DNA from: Pelagibius sp. Alg239-R121
GTDB lineage: Bacteria; Pseudomonadota; Alphaproteobacteria; Kiloniellales; Kiloniellaceae
Length of the DNA: 64,000 nt
Reading direction: 5' to 3'
NCBI RefSeq assembly: GCF_947331435.1
Contig: NZ_CAMZOF010000007.1
Location: 434,001-498,000 of the forward strand
Position numbers and translations under genes: made by a program. Every line of letters starts with the position of its first letter. The stretch's first letter is position 1. Below the pieces are notes generated by a model. It was not told the DNA's origin. It was given only the letters and a program-made list of their open reading frames with translations, and searched no databases. Below are positions 8,854-17,437 of this stretch, piece after piece.

Positions 8854-9954
8854 ATGGCCGACGTACGACTGAAATCTGTCGTCAAGCGCTTTGGCGATGT
8901 GGAGATTATCCACGGTGTCGATCTGGAATTGAAGCATCGGGAGTTCGTCGTCTTTGTCGGACCGTCGGGCTGCGGCAAATCGACTCTCCTGCGCCTGGTT
9001 GCCGGGCTGGAAGATATTACCGAAGGCCAGATTTTCATCGACGACAACGACGTCACCAATGTCGAGGCTGTGGACCGCGGCATCGCAATGGTGTTTCAGT
9101 CCTACGCGCTTTATCCCCATATGACAGTGGCCGAGAACATGGGCTTCGGTCTGCGCATGTCGAACCGACCGAAAGCTGAAATCGACGAGAAGGTAGGCGA
9201 GGCGTCGCGCATTCTTCAGCTGGATCCGCTGTTGGAGCGGCGGCCAAAGGCTTTGTCAGGGGGACAGCGTCAGCGTGTGGCCATCGGCCGGGCGATTGTG
9301 CGCAATCCAAAAGTCTTTTTGTTTGATGAACCGCTTTCAAACTTGGATGCCGAACTGCGGGTTCAGATGCGTGTCGAGATCGCAAAACTTCATCAGCAGC
9401 TGGACGCCACCATGATCTACGTGACCCATGATCAGGTCGAGGCGATGACCATGGCGGACAAGATTGTCGTGCTGCGCGGTGGGTATGTCGAGCAGGTCGG
9501 GGCGCCGCTGGAGCTCTATCATCACCCCTGCAACGAGTTCGTGGCCGGTTTTATCGGGTCGCCGAAAATGAACTTCGTTGCGAGTGAAATCGTTGCCAAG
9601 AATGAAGCCGCCGTAACCGTTGCACTTCCAGGTGGCGACAAGGCGGATTTGCCGGTTGCGATGAATGGCGCTGAAATCGGGCAGAAGGTCAAACTGGGAA
9701 TTCGCCCAGAACACTTTTCCGAACAGGCCGATGGCAATCCGCGCATGGAGTTCAACGTTGAAGTAGCCGAGCATCTTGGCGGCACGTCCTTTCTCTACGG
9801 ACGTGCAGGTGGCGGAGAGCCGATGGTTGTCGAGGCTTCCGGCTCAAACCGTGCAAAACCCGGCGAAGCTCTCTCTTTGGCGCTGCCGCCCAGCTACTGC
9901 CACCTCTTTGACGATGAAGGTAAGGCCTTCAAACGCCTTCAATGGGCTGAATAG
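8854..9954 (+). CDS. Sugar ABC transporter ATP-binding protein, UgpC/MsmK type
   Basis: A 366-residue cytoplasmic ATPase of the CUT1 class. Motifs: Walker A GPSGCGKST (36-44), ABC signature LSGGQRQR (134-141), Walker B VFLFDEP (154-160), and the switch His in YVTHDQVEAM. A C-terminal regulatory OB-like domain (about 240-366) contains the typical GIRPEH segment. A strong GGGAGGG ribosome site precedes the ATG. It is divergent from the two permease genes and presumably energises them, although MsmK-like ATPases can serve several importers. No permease or binding protein follows it. The next gene belongs to a peptide-type transporter 218 bases downstream. Confidence 0.92.
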   Translation: MADVRLKSVVKRFGDVEIIHGVDLELKHREFVVFVGPSGCGKSTLLRLVAGLEDITEGQIFIDDNDVTNVEAVDRGIAMVFQSYALYPHMTVAENMGFGLRMSNRPKAEIDEKVGEASRILQLDPLLERRPKALSGGQRQRVAIGRAIVRNPKVFLFDEPLSNLDAELRVQMRVEIAKLHQQLDATMIYVTHDQVEAMTMADKIVVLRGGYVEQVGAPLELYHHPCNEFVAGFIGSPKMNFVASEIVAKNEAAVTVALPGGDKADLPVAMNGAEIGQKVKLGIRPEHFSEQADGNPRMEFNVEVAEHLGGTSFLYGRAGGGEPMVVEASGSNRAKPGEALSLALPPSYCHLFDDEGKAFKRLQWAE

Positions 9955-10172
9955 AGTGAGCCGTTCTTTGGCAGTGAACCGCTGAAATCGGAAACCCGAT
10001 GGCTTTATTCCGCTCTTCTTTCCGCTGTGCGGGAAGCGTAGCCATCTCGCGCCTTCAGGTATAAAGTCTCTCCATAAATCATAAAGCGCGGCGTCTTTTA
10101 CAGGTTTTAACCTTGCGGACGATGCGTTCCTCCGGCGGCCTTCGCCGGAACACAGGCAGTGGAGAGTGTGAC

Positions 10173-11651
10173 ATGAAGCGGATATTCCTGTTCTTGGCAG
10201 CCAGTTTAGCTGGGTTGATCCCGCTCCAGCTTCAGGCAGCGGGCGATCACCTCAATATGGGCATGGTGTTGGAGCCGCCTCATCTCGATCCTACCGCGGG
10301 GGCGGCGGCGGCAATTGATGAAGTGGTCTATGCCAATGTCTTTGAAGGCTTGACCCGTATCGACCGCAACGGCGAAGTTAAGCCCGGTTTGGCTTCGAGC
10401 TGGGAAGTCTCTGACGATGGCAAGATCTATCGCTTTACGCTGCGTGAAGGCGTGACGTTCCACGATGGCACGTCGATGGATTCGTCGGATGTGATCTTCT
10501 CGATCCAGCGCGCCATCGCCGAAGACAGTGTGAACGCGCAGAAGGCTTTATTCGAGCCCATTGAATCCGTCGCAGCTGAGGGCGCTGGGACGGTCATTGT
10601 CACGCTGAAACGCCCGACCGGGCATTTCCTGTTCAACCTTGGCTGGGGCGATGCAATCGTGGTTGACGAGGAATCTGCGGCCGGAAACAAAGTCAATCCG
10701 ACCGGTACCGGACCTTTTGCCTTCAAGCGTTGGGTCAAAGGCGATCGGGTCGAACTGCAGCGCAATGACGCCTATTGGGGTGAACCGGCGCAGCTGGCGA
10801 CAGCGACTTTCCGGTTCATTCCGGATCCTGCCGCTGCTGTTTCAGCGATGATGGCCGGAGATGTCGATGCCTTCGCGAACTTTCCCGCGCCCGAGAGCAT
10901 GGTGCAGTTCGAAGCCGACCCGCGTTTTACGGTCTTCATCGGCAGCACAGAGGGTGAAACCATTCTCTCGACCAATAACGGACGGCCGCCGTTTGACGAT
11001 ATTCGGGTCCGCCAGGCGATCGCTCATGCGATCGACCGCAAGGCTATCATCGACGGTGCCATGTTCGGCTACGGCACGCCGATCGGCAGCCACTTTGCGC
11101 CACATCACCCGGCCTATGTTGATCTGACGAACCGCTATCCGCTCGATTTGGAGAAAGCCAAAGCACTGTTGGCCGAAGCCGGTCACGCGGGTGGTTTCAA
11201 GGCGACGCTGAAACTGCCGCCTCCGAGCTATGCGCGGCGCGGTGGTGAGATCATCGCATCTCAACTGCAAGAGATCGGGATCGAACTGGAGATTATCCCC
11301 GTAGAGTGGGCGCAGTGGCTGGAGCAGGCGTTTCGAGGCAAGGATTTCGATCTTACGATCGTCTCCCACACGGAGCCGATGGATATCGGCATATACGCCC
11401 GCGACAGCTATTACTTCGACTACCACAGTGGAGCCTTCAACGGACTGATGGACAAGCTGGCTGCCGAAGTCGACGAAAAGGCGCGCTACGCGGTGATGGC
11501 CGACGCGCAGAAAAGGCTCGCTGAGGATGCGGTGAACGGATTCCTGTTTCAGCTTGCGAAGCACGGTGTCTGGAATGCGAAGGTAAAAGGCTTGTGGGAA
11601 AACAGCCCTGTTCAAGCCAACGATCTGACTGCGGTTTCATGGGAAAAATGA
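10173..11651 (+). CDS. Peptide/nickel-type ABC substrate-binding protein (SBP family 5)
   Basis: A 492-residue periplasmic protein. The frame is open from a TTG at 10113, but the ATG at 10173 has a GGAGAG site and begins the signal peptide MKRIFLFLAASLAGL...LQA. The mature protein shows family-5 landmarks: LDPTAGAAAAIDEVVYANVFEGL near the N-terminus, PGLASSWEVSDDGKIYRFTLREGVTFHDG, and the hinge region VRQAIAHAIDRKAII. It heads the five-gene importer binding protein-permease-permease-ATPase-ATPase. Family members bind oligopeptides, but also opines, glutathione or oligosaccharides, so the ligand is open. A GATGGCT/AGCCATC inverted pair lies upstream (9998-10046). Confidence 0.9.
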   Translation: MKRIFLFLAASLAGLIPLQLQAAGDHLNMGMVLEPPHLDPTAGAAAAIDEVVYANVFEGLTRIDRNGEVKPGLASSWEVSDDGKIYRFTLREGVTFHDGTSMDSSDVIFSIQRAIAEDSVNAQKALFEPIESVAAEGAGTVIVTLKRPTGHFLFNLGWGDAIVVDEESAAGNKVNPTGTGPFAFKRWVKGDRVELQRNDAYWGEPAQLATATFRFIPDPAAAVSAMMAGDVDAFANFPAPESMVQFEADPRFTVFIGSTEGETILSTNNGRPPFDDIRVRQAIAHAIDRKAIIDGAMFGYGTPIGSHFAPHHPAYVDLTNRYPLDLEKAKALLAEAGHAGGFKATLKLPPPSYARRGGEIIASQLQEIGIELEIIPVEWAQWLEQAFRGKDFDLTIVSHTEPMDIGIYARDSYYFDYHSGAFNGLMDKLAAEVDEKARYAVMADAQKRLAEDAVNGFLFQLAKHGVWNAKVKGLWENSPVQANDLTAVSWEK

Positions 11652-11716
11652 TCCGCTCTGACAATGCGCTCATGTCGGATCTCGCGGTGTTTAGTAACGG
11701 GTTTTGCTGACGGCTC

Positions 11717-12673
11717 ATGACGCTGTTTCTCGTCAAACGCCTGATCATGCTGGCGGCGACGTTACTGGTCGCCGCCGTCGTGGTCTTCTTTGTTCTGGAA
11801 ATCCTGCCGGGCGACCCGGCTCTGGTCATGCTCGGAGTCTCAGCGCAAGCTGATACCCTGGCGGCGTTGCGTGCAGAGATGGGGCTCGACCTGCCGGCGT
11901 GGCAGCGTTTTACAAACTGGATCGGCGGCGTGGTTACCGGTGAGCTTGGTCGCAGCTATACCTATGACGTGCCGGTTTCCGAATTGATTGGCGAGCGGGT
12001 GGTGGTCAGCCTGCCACTCGCTGTGATGGCTCTGACACTATCAACCGTAATAGCGATTCCTCTTGGGGTGATTGCGGCCTCCCGCCATAATCGTACGACC
12101 GACATTGCCTTGACGGGAGCGGCGCAGATCGGCATCGCCATTTCGAATTTCTGGTTTGCGATCCTTTTGATACTCCTGTTTTCAGTCACACTGCGCTGGG
12201 TCCCTGCTGGTGGCTTTGCCGGTTGGGATGCCGGCTTCTGGCCGGCCATTCAGTCGCTGCTGCTGCCTGCTATCGCCTTGGCTCTGCCGCAAGCGGCGAT
12301 CCTGACGCGCGTGACTCGCTCGTCGGTGCTGGAGGTGCTCCAAGAAGACTTCGTCAGGACCGCGCGCGCCAAGGGTTTGTCAAGGCGCGCCGCGCTCTGG
12401 CGGCATGCGGTGCGTAATGCCCTGATCCCGGTGATTACGATCCTGGGCCTACAGTTCTCTTTTCTGCTGGCTGGAACGATCATCATAGAGAACGTCTTCT
12501 ACCTCCCTGGTCTCGGCCGTTTGCTGTTTCAAGCCATCGCGCAGCGCGATCTGATCGTGGTCAAGGATCTGGTGGTTCTGCTGGCAGGAACTGTGGTCGT
12601 GGTCAATTTCGTTGTCGATCTGGGTTATGCGGTGCTGGATCCACGCTTGCGCAGCGGGGGTGGGCATGTCTGA
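11717..12673 (+). CDS. Peptide-type ABC permease, DppB family
   Basis: A 318-residue inner-membrane protein with six helices. It has the hallmark N-terminus with LEILPGDPALVMLG, the periplasmic segment GLDLPAWQRFTNWIGGVV, and the EAA-type loop DFVRTARAKGLSRRAALWRHAVRNAL. It is the first permease of the peptide-type importer, 65 bases after the binding protein. It overlaps the DppC-type gene by 8 bases, implying translational coupling. Confidence 0.92.
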   Translation: MTLFLVKRLIMLAATLLVAAVVVFFVLEILPGDPALVMLGVSAQADTLAALRAEMGLDLPAWQRFTNWIGGVVTGELGRSYTYDVPVSELIGERVVVSLPLAVMALTLSTVIAIPLGVIAASRHNRTTDIALTGAAQIGIAISNFWFAILLILLFSVTLRWVPAGGFAGWDAGFWPAIQSLLLPAIALALPQAAILTRVTRSSVLEVLQEDFVRTARAKGLSRRAALWRHAVRNALIPVITILGLQFSFLLAGTIIIENVFYLPGLGRLLFQAIAQRDLIVVKDLVVLLAGTVVVVNFVVDLGYAVLDPRLRSGGGHV

Positions 12674-13514
12674 AGGTTGGGCTGAAGTCTGGCGAATGGG
12701 ACTGCGCAGCCGGGGTTTCGTGATTGGCGGTGTCGTTACCCTGATCTTTATCCTGATCGCGGTTTCTGCACTGATCTGGACACCTTACCCGGTGGCCGAG
12801 ATTGTTGTGAGCCGGCGCTTTCAGGGGATATCCGCGGCGCATTGGCTGGGAACGGATCAATTTGGCCGAGACCTTGTGTCGTTGTTGATGGCGGGCGCAG
12901 TCAACTCGGTTGCCGTGGCCATTGTCGCGGTCGGCCTCGGTATGGGGATAGGTGTGCCGCTAGGGGCATTGGCTGCCGCACGCCAGGGATGGCTCGATGA
13001 GATCGTGATGCGTGCCAATGATTTTGCTTTTGCTTTCCCGGCACTCCTGTCGGCGGTGATGATCACGGCATTGGCGGGGCCGGGCGCAGTCAACTCGATC
13101 ATCGCTATCGGTATTTTTAATATTCCCGTGTTCGCCCGCCTGACCCGCGGCGCTGCGCTGGTGGTCTGGAAGCGCGAGTTCATTCTTGCAGCGCGAGTTT
13201 CTGGGAAGGGGCCGCTTCGCATATCCGTCGAACATGTTTTGCCGAACATTGCTTCAGTGCTGATTGTTCAGGCAACAATTCAGTTCGCGCTCGCGATCCT
13301 TGCCGAAGCCGGATTGAGTTATCTTGGGCTCGGCACCCAGCCCCCTCAGCCAAGCTGGGGCAAGATGCTGAATGAAGCGCAGACACTGATGTTTCTGGCA
13401 CCTCAGCTGGCGATCTTTCCCGGCATGGCAATTGCGCTGACGGTGCTGGGCCTGAACCTCTTCGGCGATGGTCTGCGCGACGTGCTCGATCCCCGTTTGC
13501 GGCGCGAGAGGTAG
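12666..13514 (+). CDS. Peptide-type ABC permease, DppC family
   Basis: A 282-residue inner-membrane protein. The ATG at 12666 overlaps the end of the DppB-type gene by 8 bases and is preferred over an upstream in-frame start at 12612. Family landmarks are HWLGTDQFGRDLVSLLMAG (about 58-76) and the coupling loop REFILAARVSGKGPLRISVEHVLPN. The C-terminus ends GDGLRDVLDPRLRRER, as is typical. It pairs with the DppB-type protein to form the channel. The first ATPase gene begins 2 bases after its stop. Confidence 0.92.
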   Translation: MSEGWAEVWRMGLRSRGFVIGGVVTLIFILIAVSALIWTPYPVAEIVVSRRFQGISAAHWLGTDQFGRDLVSLLMAGAVNSVAVAIVAVGLGMGIGVPLGALAAARQGWLDEIVMRANDFAFAFPALLSAVMITALAGPGAVNSIIAIGIFNIPVFARLTRGAALVVWKREFILAARVSGKGPLRISVEHVLPNIASVLIVQATIQFALAILAEAGLSYLGLGTQPPQPSWGKMLNEAQTLMFLAPQLAIFPGMAIALTVLGLNLFGDGLRDVLDPRLRRER

Positions 13515-13516
13515 TC

Positions 13517-14500
13517 ATGACGCTGCTCGCGATTGAAAACCTCTGCGTGGAATTGGACGGGCCGGACGGAACTTTGCGCTTGCTCGACGACGTTAACTTG
13601 TTCCTTTCGAAGGGGCGGTGTCTCGGTCTTGTTGGCGAGTCGGGCTGCGGGAAATCCATGACGGCGCTGGCGATCATGGGACTCCTGCCGCGTGGTATGC
13701 GGGCAAGCGGGCGCATTCTTCTGGAGGGGGAGGATCTGCTTTCGATCGGCGAGGACCGGCTTTGCGGTTTGCGCGGACGAAAGATGGCGATGGTTTTCCA
13801 GGAGCCGATGACGGCACTGAATCCAGTCGTCCCGATCGGCCGGCAGGTGGCCGAGGGTTTGCGGTTGCACCTCGGACTGACGCGGCACGAAGCCGAGTTG
13901 CGTGCTGGAAAGATGCTGGCGAGGGTCGGTTTGCCGGTTGAACGCTTTCCGCTCGGCTTGTTTCCACATCAGCTTTCCGGTGGCCAGCGGCAGCGGGTGG
14001 TCATCGCCATGGCTTTGACTTGCGGGCCCGATCTGTTGGTCGCGGACGAACCAACTACCGCGCTTGACGTAACGGTGCAGGCTCAGATCCTGGATCTGAT
14101 CGCCGAACTGGTCGAGGAGTTCGACATGGGGCTCGTTCTGATCACTCATGACCTGGGAGTTGTGGCTGAATCAACGGACACCATGTCGGTGATGTATGCA
14201 GGCAAGGTGGTCGAGGACGGTCCGACGGATGAAGTGTTCCAGCGGATGGCTCATCCCTACACCAGAGGGCTTTTCGCTGCTATGCCAAGCCATTCGTCAG
14301 ACCTTGATGCCACACGCAAAAGGCTGACGACAATCCCCGGCCGGGTGCCGGACGCTTCATCACGACCATCCGGATGCCCTTTCGTCGCGCGCTGCAGCTT
14401 CGCGACGGATCAATGCAGCGATGCGCCACCACCCCTGGAGAGGCTTGCGCATCGGCATAGTGCGTCTTGTTTCAATCTCTCGCGTGTCGAGGGGCTGTGA
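13517..14500 (+). CDS. Peptide-type ABC ATP-binding protein, DppD/OppD family
   Basis: A 327-residue ATPase with Walker A GESGCGKSM (about 41-49), signature LSGGQRQRV, Walker B LLVADEPTTALD and H-loop ITHDLGVVAES. The C-terminal extension contains the Cys-bearing motif CPFVARCSFATDQCSDAPP. OppD/DppD proteins use such a cysteine cluster to bind an Fe-S centre. It follows the DppC-type gene by 2 bases and overlaps the DppF-type gene at an ATGA. It works as a heterodimer with that protein. Confidence 0.92.
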   Translation: MTLLAIENLCVELDGPDGTLRLLDDVNLFLSKGRCLGLVGESGCGKSMTALAIMGLLPRGMRASGRILLEGEDLLSIGEDRLCGLRGRKMAMVFQEPMTALNPVVPIGRQVAEGLRLHLGLTRHEAELRAGKMLARVGLPVERFPLGLFPHQLSGGQRQRVVIAMALTCGPDLLVADEPTTALDVTVQAQILDLIAELVEEFDMGLVLITHDLGVVAESTDTMSVMYAGKVVEDGPTDEVFQRMAHPYTRGLFAAMPSHSSDLDATRKRLTTIPGRVPDASSRPSGCPFVARCSFATDQCSDAPPPLERLAHRHSASCFNLSRVEGL

Positions 14501-15360
14501 TGACAGGTGCGGATTCAAAGCCGCTGCTGCAGGTCGAAGACCTTGTGCGTGATTACCGGCTCCCACGGAAAAGCCTGTTTGGCCGGCCCGAGAGTGTTCG
14601 GGCGGTAAACGGTGTTAGCTTTAGCGTGGATCGTGGCAAGAGTTTCGGGATTGTTGGGGAATCCGGCTGCGGAAAGTCGACATTGGCGCGTACGGTTATG
14701 GGGCTGGAGACGCCTGTCTCCGGGCGTGTCCTGCTGGATGGGCAGGATCTATTTGCTTTGCCGGCGCTTGCTTTGAGGCGTTTGCGGCAAAAGTTCCAGA
14801 TGGTGTTTCAAGACCCCTACGGATCGCTCGATCCGCGTTTCAAGGTGGAACGGGTCATCGCCGAACCGCTCGAAGTCCTGTTGCCGGGTTTGAACCGGCG
14901 CGAGCGAAGAGAGAGAGTTGGAGAGACCCTGGATTCGGTTGGCCTCAAGCCCGTCGATGCGGATCGCTATCCTCATGAATTTTCGGGGGGGCAGCGCCAA
15001 AGAATTGCTATTGCTCGGGCTTTGATCACCGAGCCCGAGTTGATCGTGGCTGACGAGCCGGTCTCTGCGCTCGATGTCTCTGTCCAGGCGCAGGTGCTCA
15101 ATCTTATTATGGAGCTACAGGAACGCCGCGGTCTGACCTTTTTGTTTATCAGTCACGATCTTTCGGTTGTCCGGCATATCACCGACGAAGTTGCGGTCAT
15201 GTACGCAGGTGAAATCGTCGAGACGGGTCCGACGCACAAAGTTTTTGCAGATCCCCAGCACAGCTATACGAGATCCCTTATCGACGCTGTGCCTCACCCG
15301 GACCCCCGGCGTAGCCGGAGGCTTCGCCGTGCCTCGCAACCAGCCGGGGGAATTGGATAA
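14500..15360 (+). CDS. Peptide-type ABC ATP-binding protein, DppF/OppF family
   Basis: A 286-residue ATPase. The start is set at the ATG at 14500, which overlaps the previous stop as ATGA; a GTG one codon earlier is possible. Motifs: Walker A GESGCGKST, FQDPYGSLDPR in the Q-loop region (typical of DppF), signature FSGGQRQRIAIARAL, Walker B LIVADEPVSALD, and ISHDLSVVRHI. The C-terminus is short, ending soon after AVPHPDP, without a full zinc or Fe-S extension. Last gene of the importer operon; it converges with phoH with 5 bases between stops. Confidence 0.92.
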   Translation: MTGADSKPLLQVEDLVRDYRLPRKSLFGRPESVRAVNGVSFSVDRGKSFGIVGESGCGKSTLARTVMGLETPVSGRVLLDGQDLFALPALALRRLRQKFQMVFQDPYGSLDPRFKVERVIAEPLEVLLPGLNRRERRERVGETLDSVGLKPVDADRYPHEFSGGQRQRIAIARALITEPELIVADEPVSALDVSVQAQVLNLIMELQERRGLTFLFISHDLSVVRHITDEVAVMYAGEIVETGPTHKVFADPQHSYTRSLIDAVPHPDPRRSRRLRRASQPAGGIG

Positions 15361-15365
15361 AGCCG

Positions 15366-16097
15366 CTAAAGAACTGAGAGCATGCTGGCGACGAGAGGAT
15401 GGCGCACGATGTCTTCGTCGCGCAGGCGAACCACCGAAATGTCGTCAAGCGGATCTAGTCTGTTGGCGATTTCAGAGAGGCCGGAGATGCCAGGCAAAAG
15501 ATCGCTCTGATCCGGGTCACCGGTCAAAACCATCGTCGAATGCCAACCCAGCCGGGTCAACAGCATCTTGATCTGCCCGAAGGTGCAGTTCTGTGCCTCG
15601 TCGATCACTACAAAAGCGTTGTTCAGGGTGCGGCCACGCATGTACGCGACCGGCGCGATCTCAATCGAGCCGTCACTCAGCAGTGATTTGAGTTGCTTTG
15701 CTCCCAGCCGGTCGTTCAGCGCGTCATAGAGCGGGCGCAGATAGGGAGCAAGCTTGTCCTCCAGATCGCCAGGCAGGTAGCCCAGGCTTTCACCCGCTTC
15801 CACCGCGGGCCGTGAGAGCATGATTTTACCGACAGTTCCCTTTTCCAGTGCTTCGACGGCCTTGGCGATCGCGAGATAGGTTTTTCCGGTACCGGCAGGG
15901 CCAAGTGCGAGAACCATGTTACGGCTGTCGATGGCATCGAGCAGCGCGGCCTGATTGTCGTTATAGGGACGAACCTTGCGTAGATAGCTCTTGTCTCTTC
16001 GCGGTTCGTCCAGCGGTGACCATGCGTCTTGCTCGGGATAGAGAGGACGTATGTTGCTGTCGCTGCGGGACGCTCTGCGCGAGGAACGCTTTGCCAT
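15366..16097 (-). CDS. PhoH-family ATPase, single-domain form
   Basis: A 243-residue protein. The ATG at 16097 is preferred over one at 16121 because GGAGG lies 5-6 bases before it. The PhoH P-loop is [14 protein letters not shown] (Walker A about residues 66-73), followed by [22 protein letters not shown], the Walker B region [13 protein letters not shown] and [11 protein letters not shown]. These are diagnostic of the PhoH/YbeZ ATPase core. It is shorter than the roughly 330-350-residue PhoL/YbeZ type because the N-terminal RNA-binding part is absent. The family is linked to RNA metabolism and ribosome maturation, but the role of this short form is uncertain. A putative structured transcript with its own terminator lies just upstream. 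Confidence 0.88.
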   Translation of the reverse strand: MAKRSSRRASRSDSNIRPLYPEQDAWSPLDEPRRDKSYLRKVRPYNDNQAALLDAIDSRNMVLALGPAGTGKTYLAIAKAVEALEKGTVGKIMLSRPAVEAGESLGYLPGDLEDKLAPYLRPLYDALNDRLGAKQLKSLLSDGSIEIAPVAYMRGRTLNNAFVVIDEAQNCTFGQIKMLLTRLGWHSTMVLTGDPDQSDLLPGISGLSEIANRLDPLDDISVVRLRDEDIVRHPLVASMLSVL

Positions 16098-16192
16098 AAA
16101 GGCCTCCGATTTCTTGAACAAAGTGGTGAGCCGTTCATCCTGATCCGTAAAAAGGGATAGTCCGGGATCGGATCACCAAGTGCTGAAACGAC

Positions 16193-16219
16193 AAACGCCT
16201 CCGCGAAAGGAGGCGTTTT
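16193..16219 (-). terminator. Rho-independent terminator-like hairpin upstream of phoH
   Basis: A 10-bp perfect stem AAACGCCTCC/GGAGGCGTTT (16193-16202 and 16209-16218) with a 6-base loop GCGAAA, bordered by T runs on either strand. No annotated gene reads into it: phoH starts downstream on the minus strand, and plus-strand dppF ends 830 bases away. It therefore implies a separate short transcript or an attenuated phoH leader. Confidence 0.65.
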
Positions 16220-16431
16220 GCTTGGAAGGTTCGTCCGGACGGACCGCCGGGTGTCCGACATCTTGTCCGTCATTGGCCGCAAACCCGGACTGTTCGTCGA
16301 GGTTTGCACGGCCTGAAAAGTACCGGGACTTCCCATGTTCGCCGGACTGAGCCGATCACCCGATCGGCTGGTCCTATTCGCCAATGGCGCGGTCATAGGA
16401 TGATGCGATCTCCCTTGGACTGCGGTACTTT
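16220..16431 (-). ncRNA. Candidate structured non-coding RNA or phoH leader
   Basis: This part of the 538-base gap between phoH and the TauE-like gene has no convincing ORF but dense complementarity. A closing stem AAAGTACCG/CGGTACTTT (16317-16325 and 16423-16431) encloses hairpin GCCGATC-ACCC-GATCGGC (16351-16368) and hairpin CGCCAATGGCG within TCCTAT/ATAGGA. A second domain pairs GGCCGCAAACC with GGTTTGCACGGCC (about 16275-16313). Read on the minus strand it ends at the 16193-16219 terminator, a classic small-RNA layout of about 240 nt. No known RNA family was recognised. The remainder, 16432-16635, shows no gene. Confidence 0.45.
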
Positions 16432-16635
16432 ACAAAGCGAAGGCTAGCGCGATTCGTTCCCGGACGCTTCTACTTTTTGTGTCTTTCACGAAACAATCAT
16501 ACAAGATAAGGGAAAGCACCCGGTCAACGGAGGCTTTCATCTTCCCAGTATCTGTCCTCAGATTGCGACAATTAAATTGATGCCGCTGATAAAAGTTCCC
16601 TCCTGCATGGGCCTTGCTTTTGATTGTTTCTGTGC

Positions 16636-17394
16636 ATGATTGAAGATCCGCTGTTCTATTTACTCGCCGTGCCGGCGCTCCTGATCATGGGTATCTCCAA
16701 AGGTGGTTTCGGTGGCGGGCTGGGCGTGGCCGCAGTACCGCTGTTGTCACTCGCCATATCGCCCGTGCAAGCGGCTGCGGTCATGTTGCCAATTCTCTGT
16801 TTTATGGACCTTTTCGGTTTCTGGTCGTTTCGCGGCAAGTGGGACAAGGCCAACACGAAGATCATAATATGTGGCGCAGTCGTGGGCATCGCGATCGGCA
16901 CGGCGAGCTTCAAATACCTCGATGAACACATGATCAAGGTATTGATCAGCGTGGTCGCGCTCGGTTTCAGCGGTAATTACTGGCTGCGGCGGCGCAGCAA
17001 GGACGATGAAGCTCTCACATCCAGTGTCCTGCGCGGCGGTTTCTGGTCGCTGATCGCAGGTTTTACGAGCTTCGCGGCGCACGCCGGTGGTGCGCCGCTG
17101 AATGTCTATCTCCTGCCGCTGAAGCTTCACAAGACAGTTTTTCAGGCGACAACGGTGATTTTCTTCATGGTGATCAATTACGTGAAGTTGATTCCCTATG
17201 CATGGCTCGGTCAGCTATCCTCTGAAAATCTGATGACATCGCTTGCCATCCTTCCGTTGGCGATTGTTGGCATCGTCAGCGGTATCTGGCTGCACAGCCG
17301 GGTGCCGGAAAAACTCTTTTACAGTCTCTGCTACGGTTTTCTGTTTCTGACCGGCTTGAAGCTGCTCTACGACGGGGTTTCAGGGATTTTGTAA
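16636..17394 (+). CDS. TauE/SafE-family membrane permease
   Basis: A 252-residue membrane protein with about eight hydrophobic segments. The TauE/SafE start is recognisable as ALLIMGISKGGFGGGLGVAAVPLLSLAISPVQAAAVMLPIL, and the second half repeats the pattern with AGFTSFAAHAGGAPLNVYLLPL. The family includes putative exporters of sulfite, sulfonates or other small anions. The ATG at 16636 is used; an in-frame TTG at 16624 is possible, and neither has a clear ribosome site. It is followed 43 bases later by a GST-like gene on the same strand. The substrate is not predictable from context. Confidence 0.88.
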   Translation: MIEDPLFYLLAVPALLIMGISKGGFGGGLGVAAVPLLSLAISPVQAAAVMLPILCFMDLFGFWSFRGKWDKANTKIIICGAVVGIAIGTASFKYLDEHMIKVLISVVALGFSGNYWLRRRSKDDEALTSSVLRGGFWSLIAGFTSFAAHAGGAPLNVYLLPLKLHKTVFQATTVIFFMVINYVKLIPYAWLGQLSSENLMTSLAILPLAIVGIVSGIWLHSRVPEKLFYSLCYGFLFLTGLKLLYDGVSGIL

Positions 17395-17437
17395 TGCGAA
17401 CGACACGATAAAACTTACGATAAGGAACTGGCTACTT

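Noticed and set aside
10842-11615. 257-codon minus-strand frame inside the SBP family 5 gene
   Set aside because: Antisense shadow of a well-supported binding protein.
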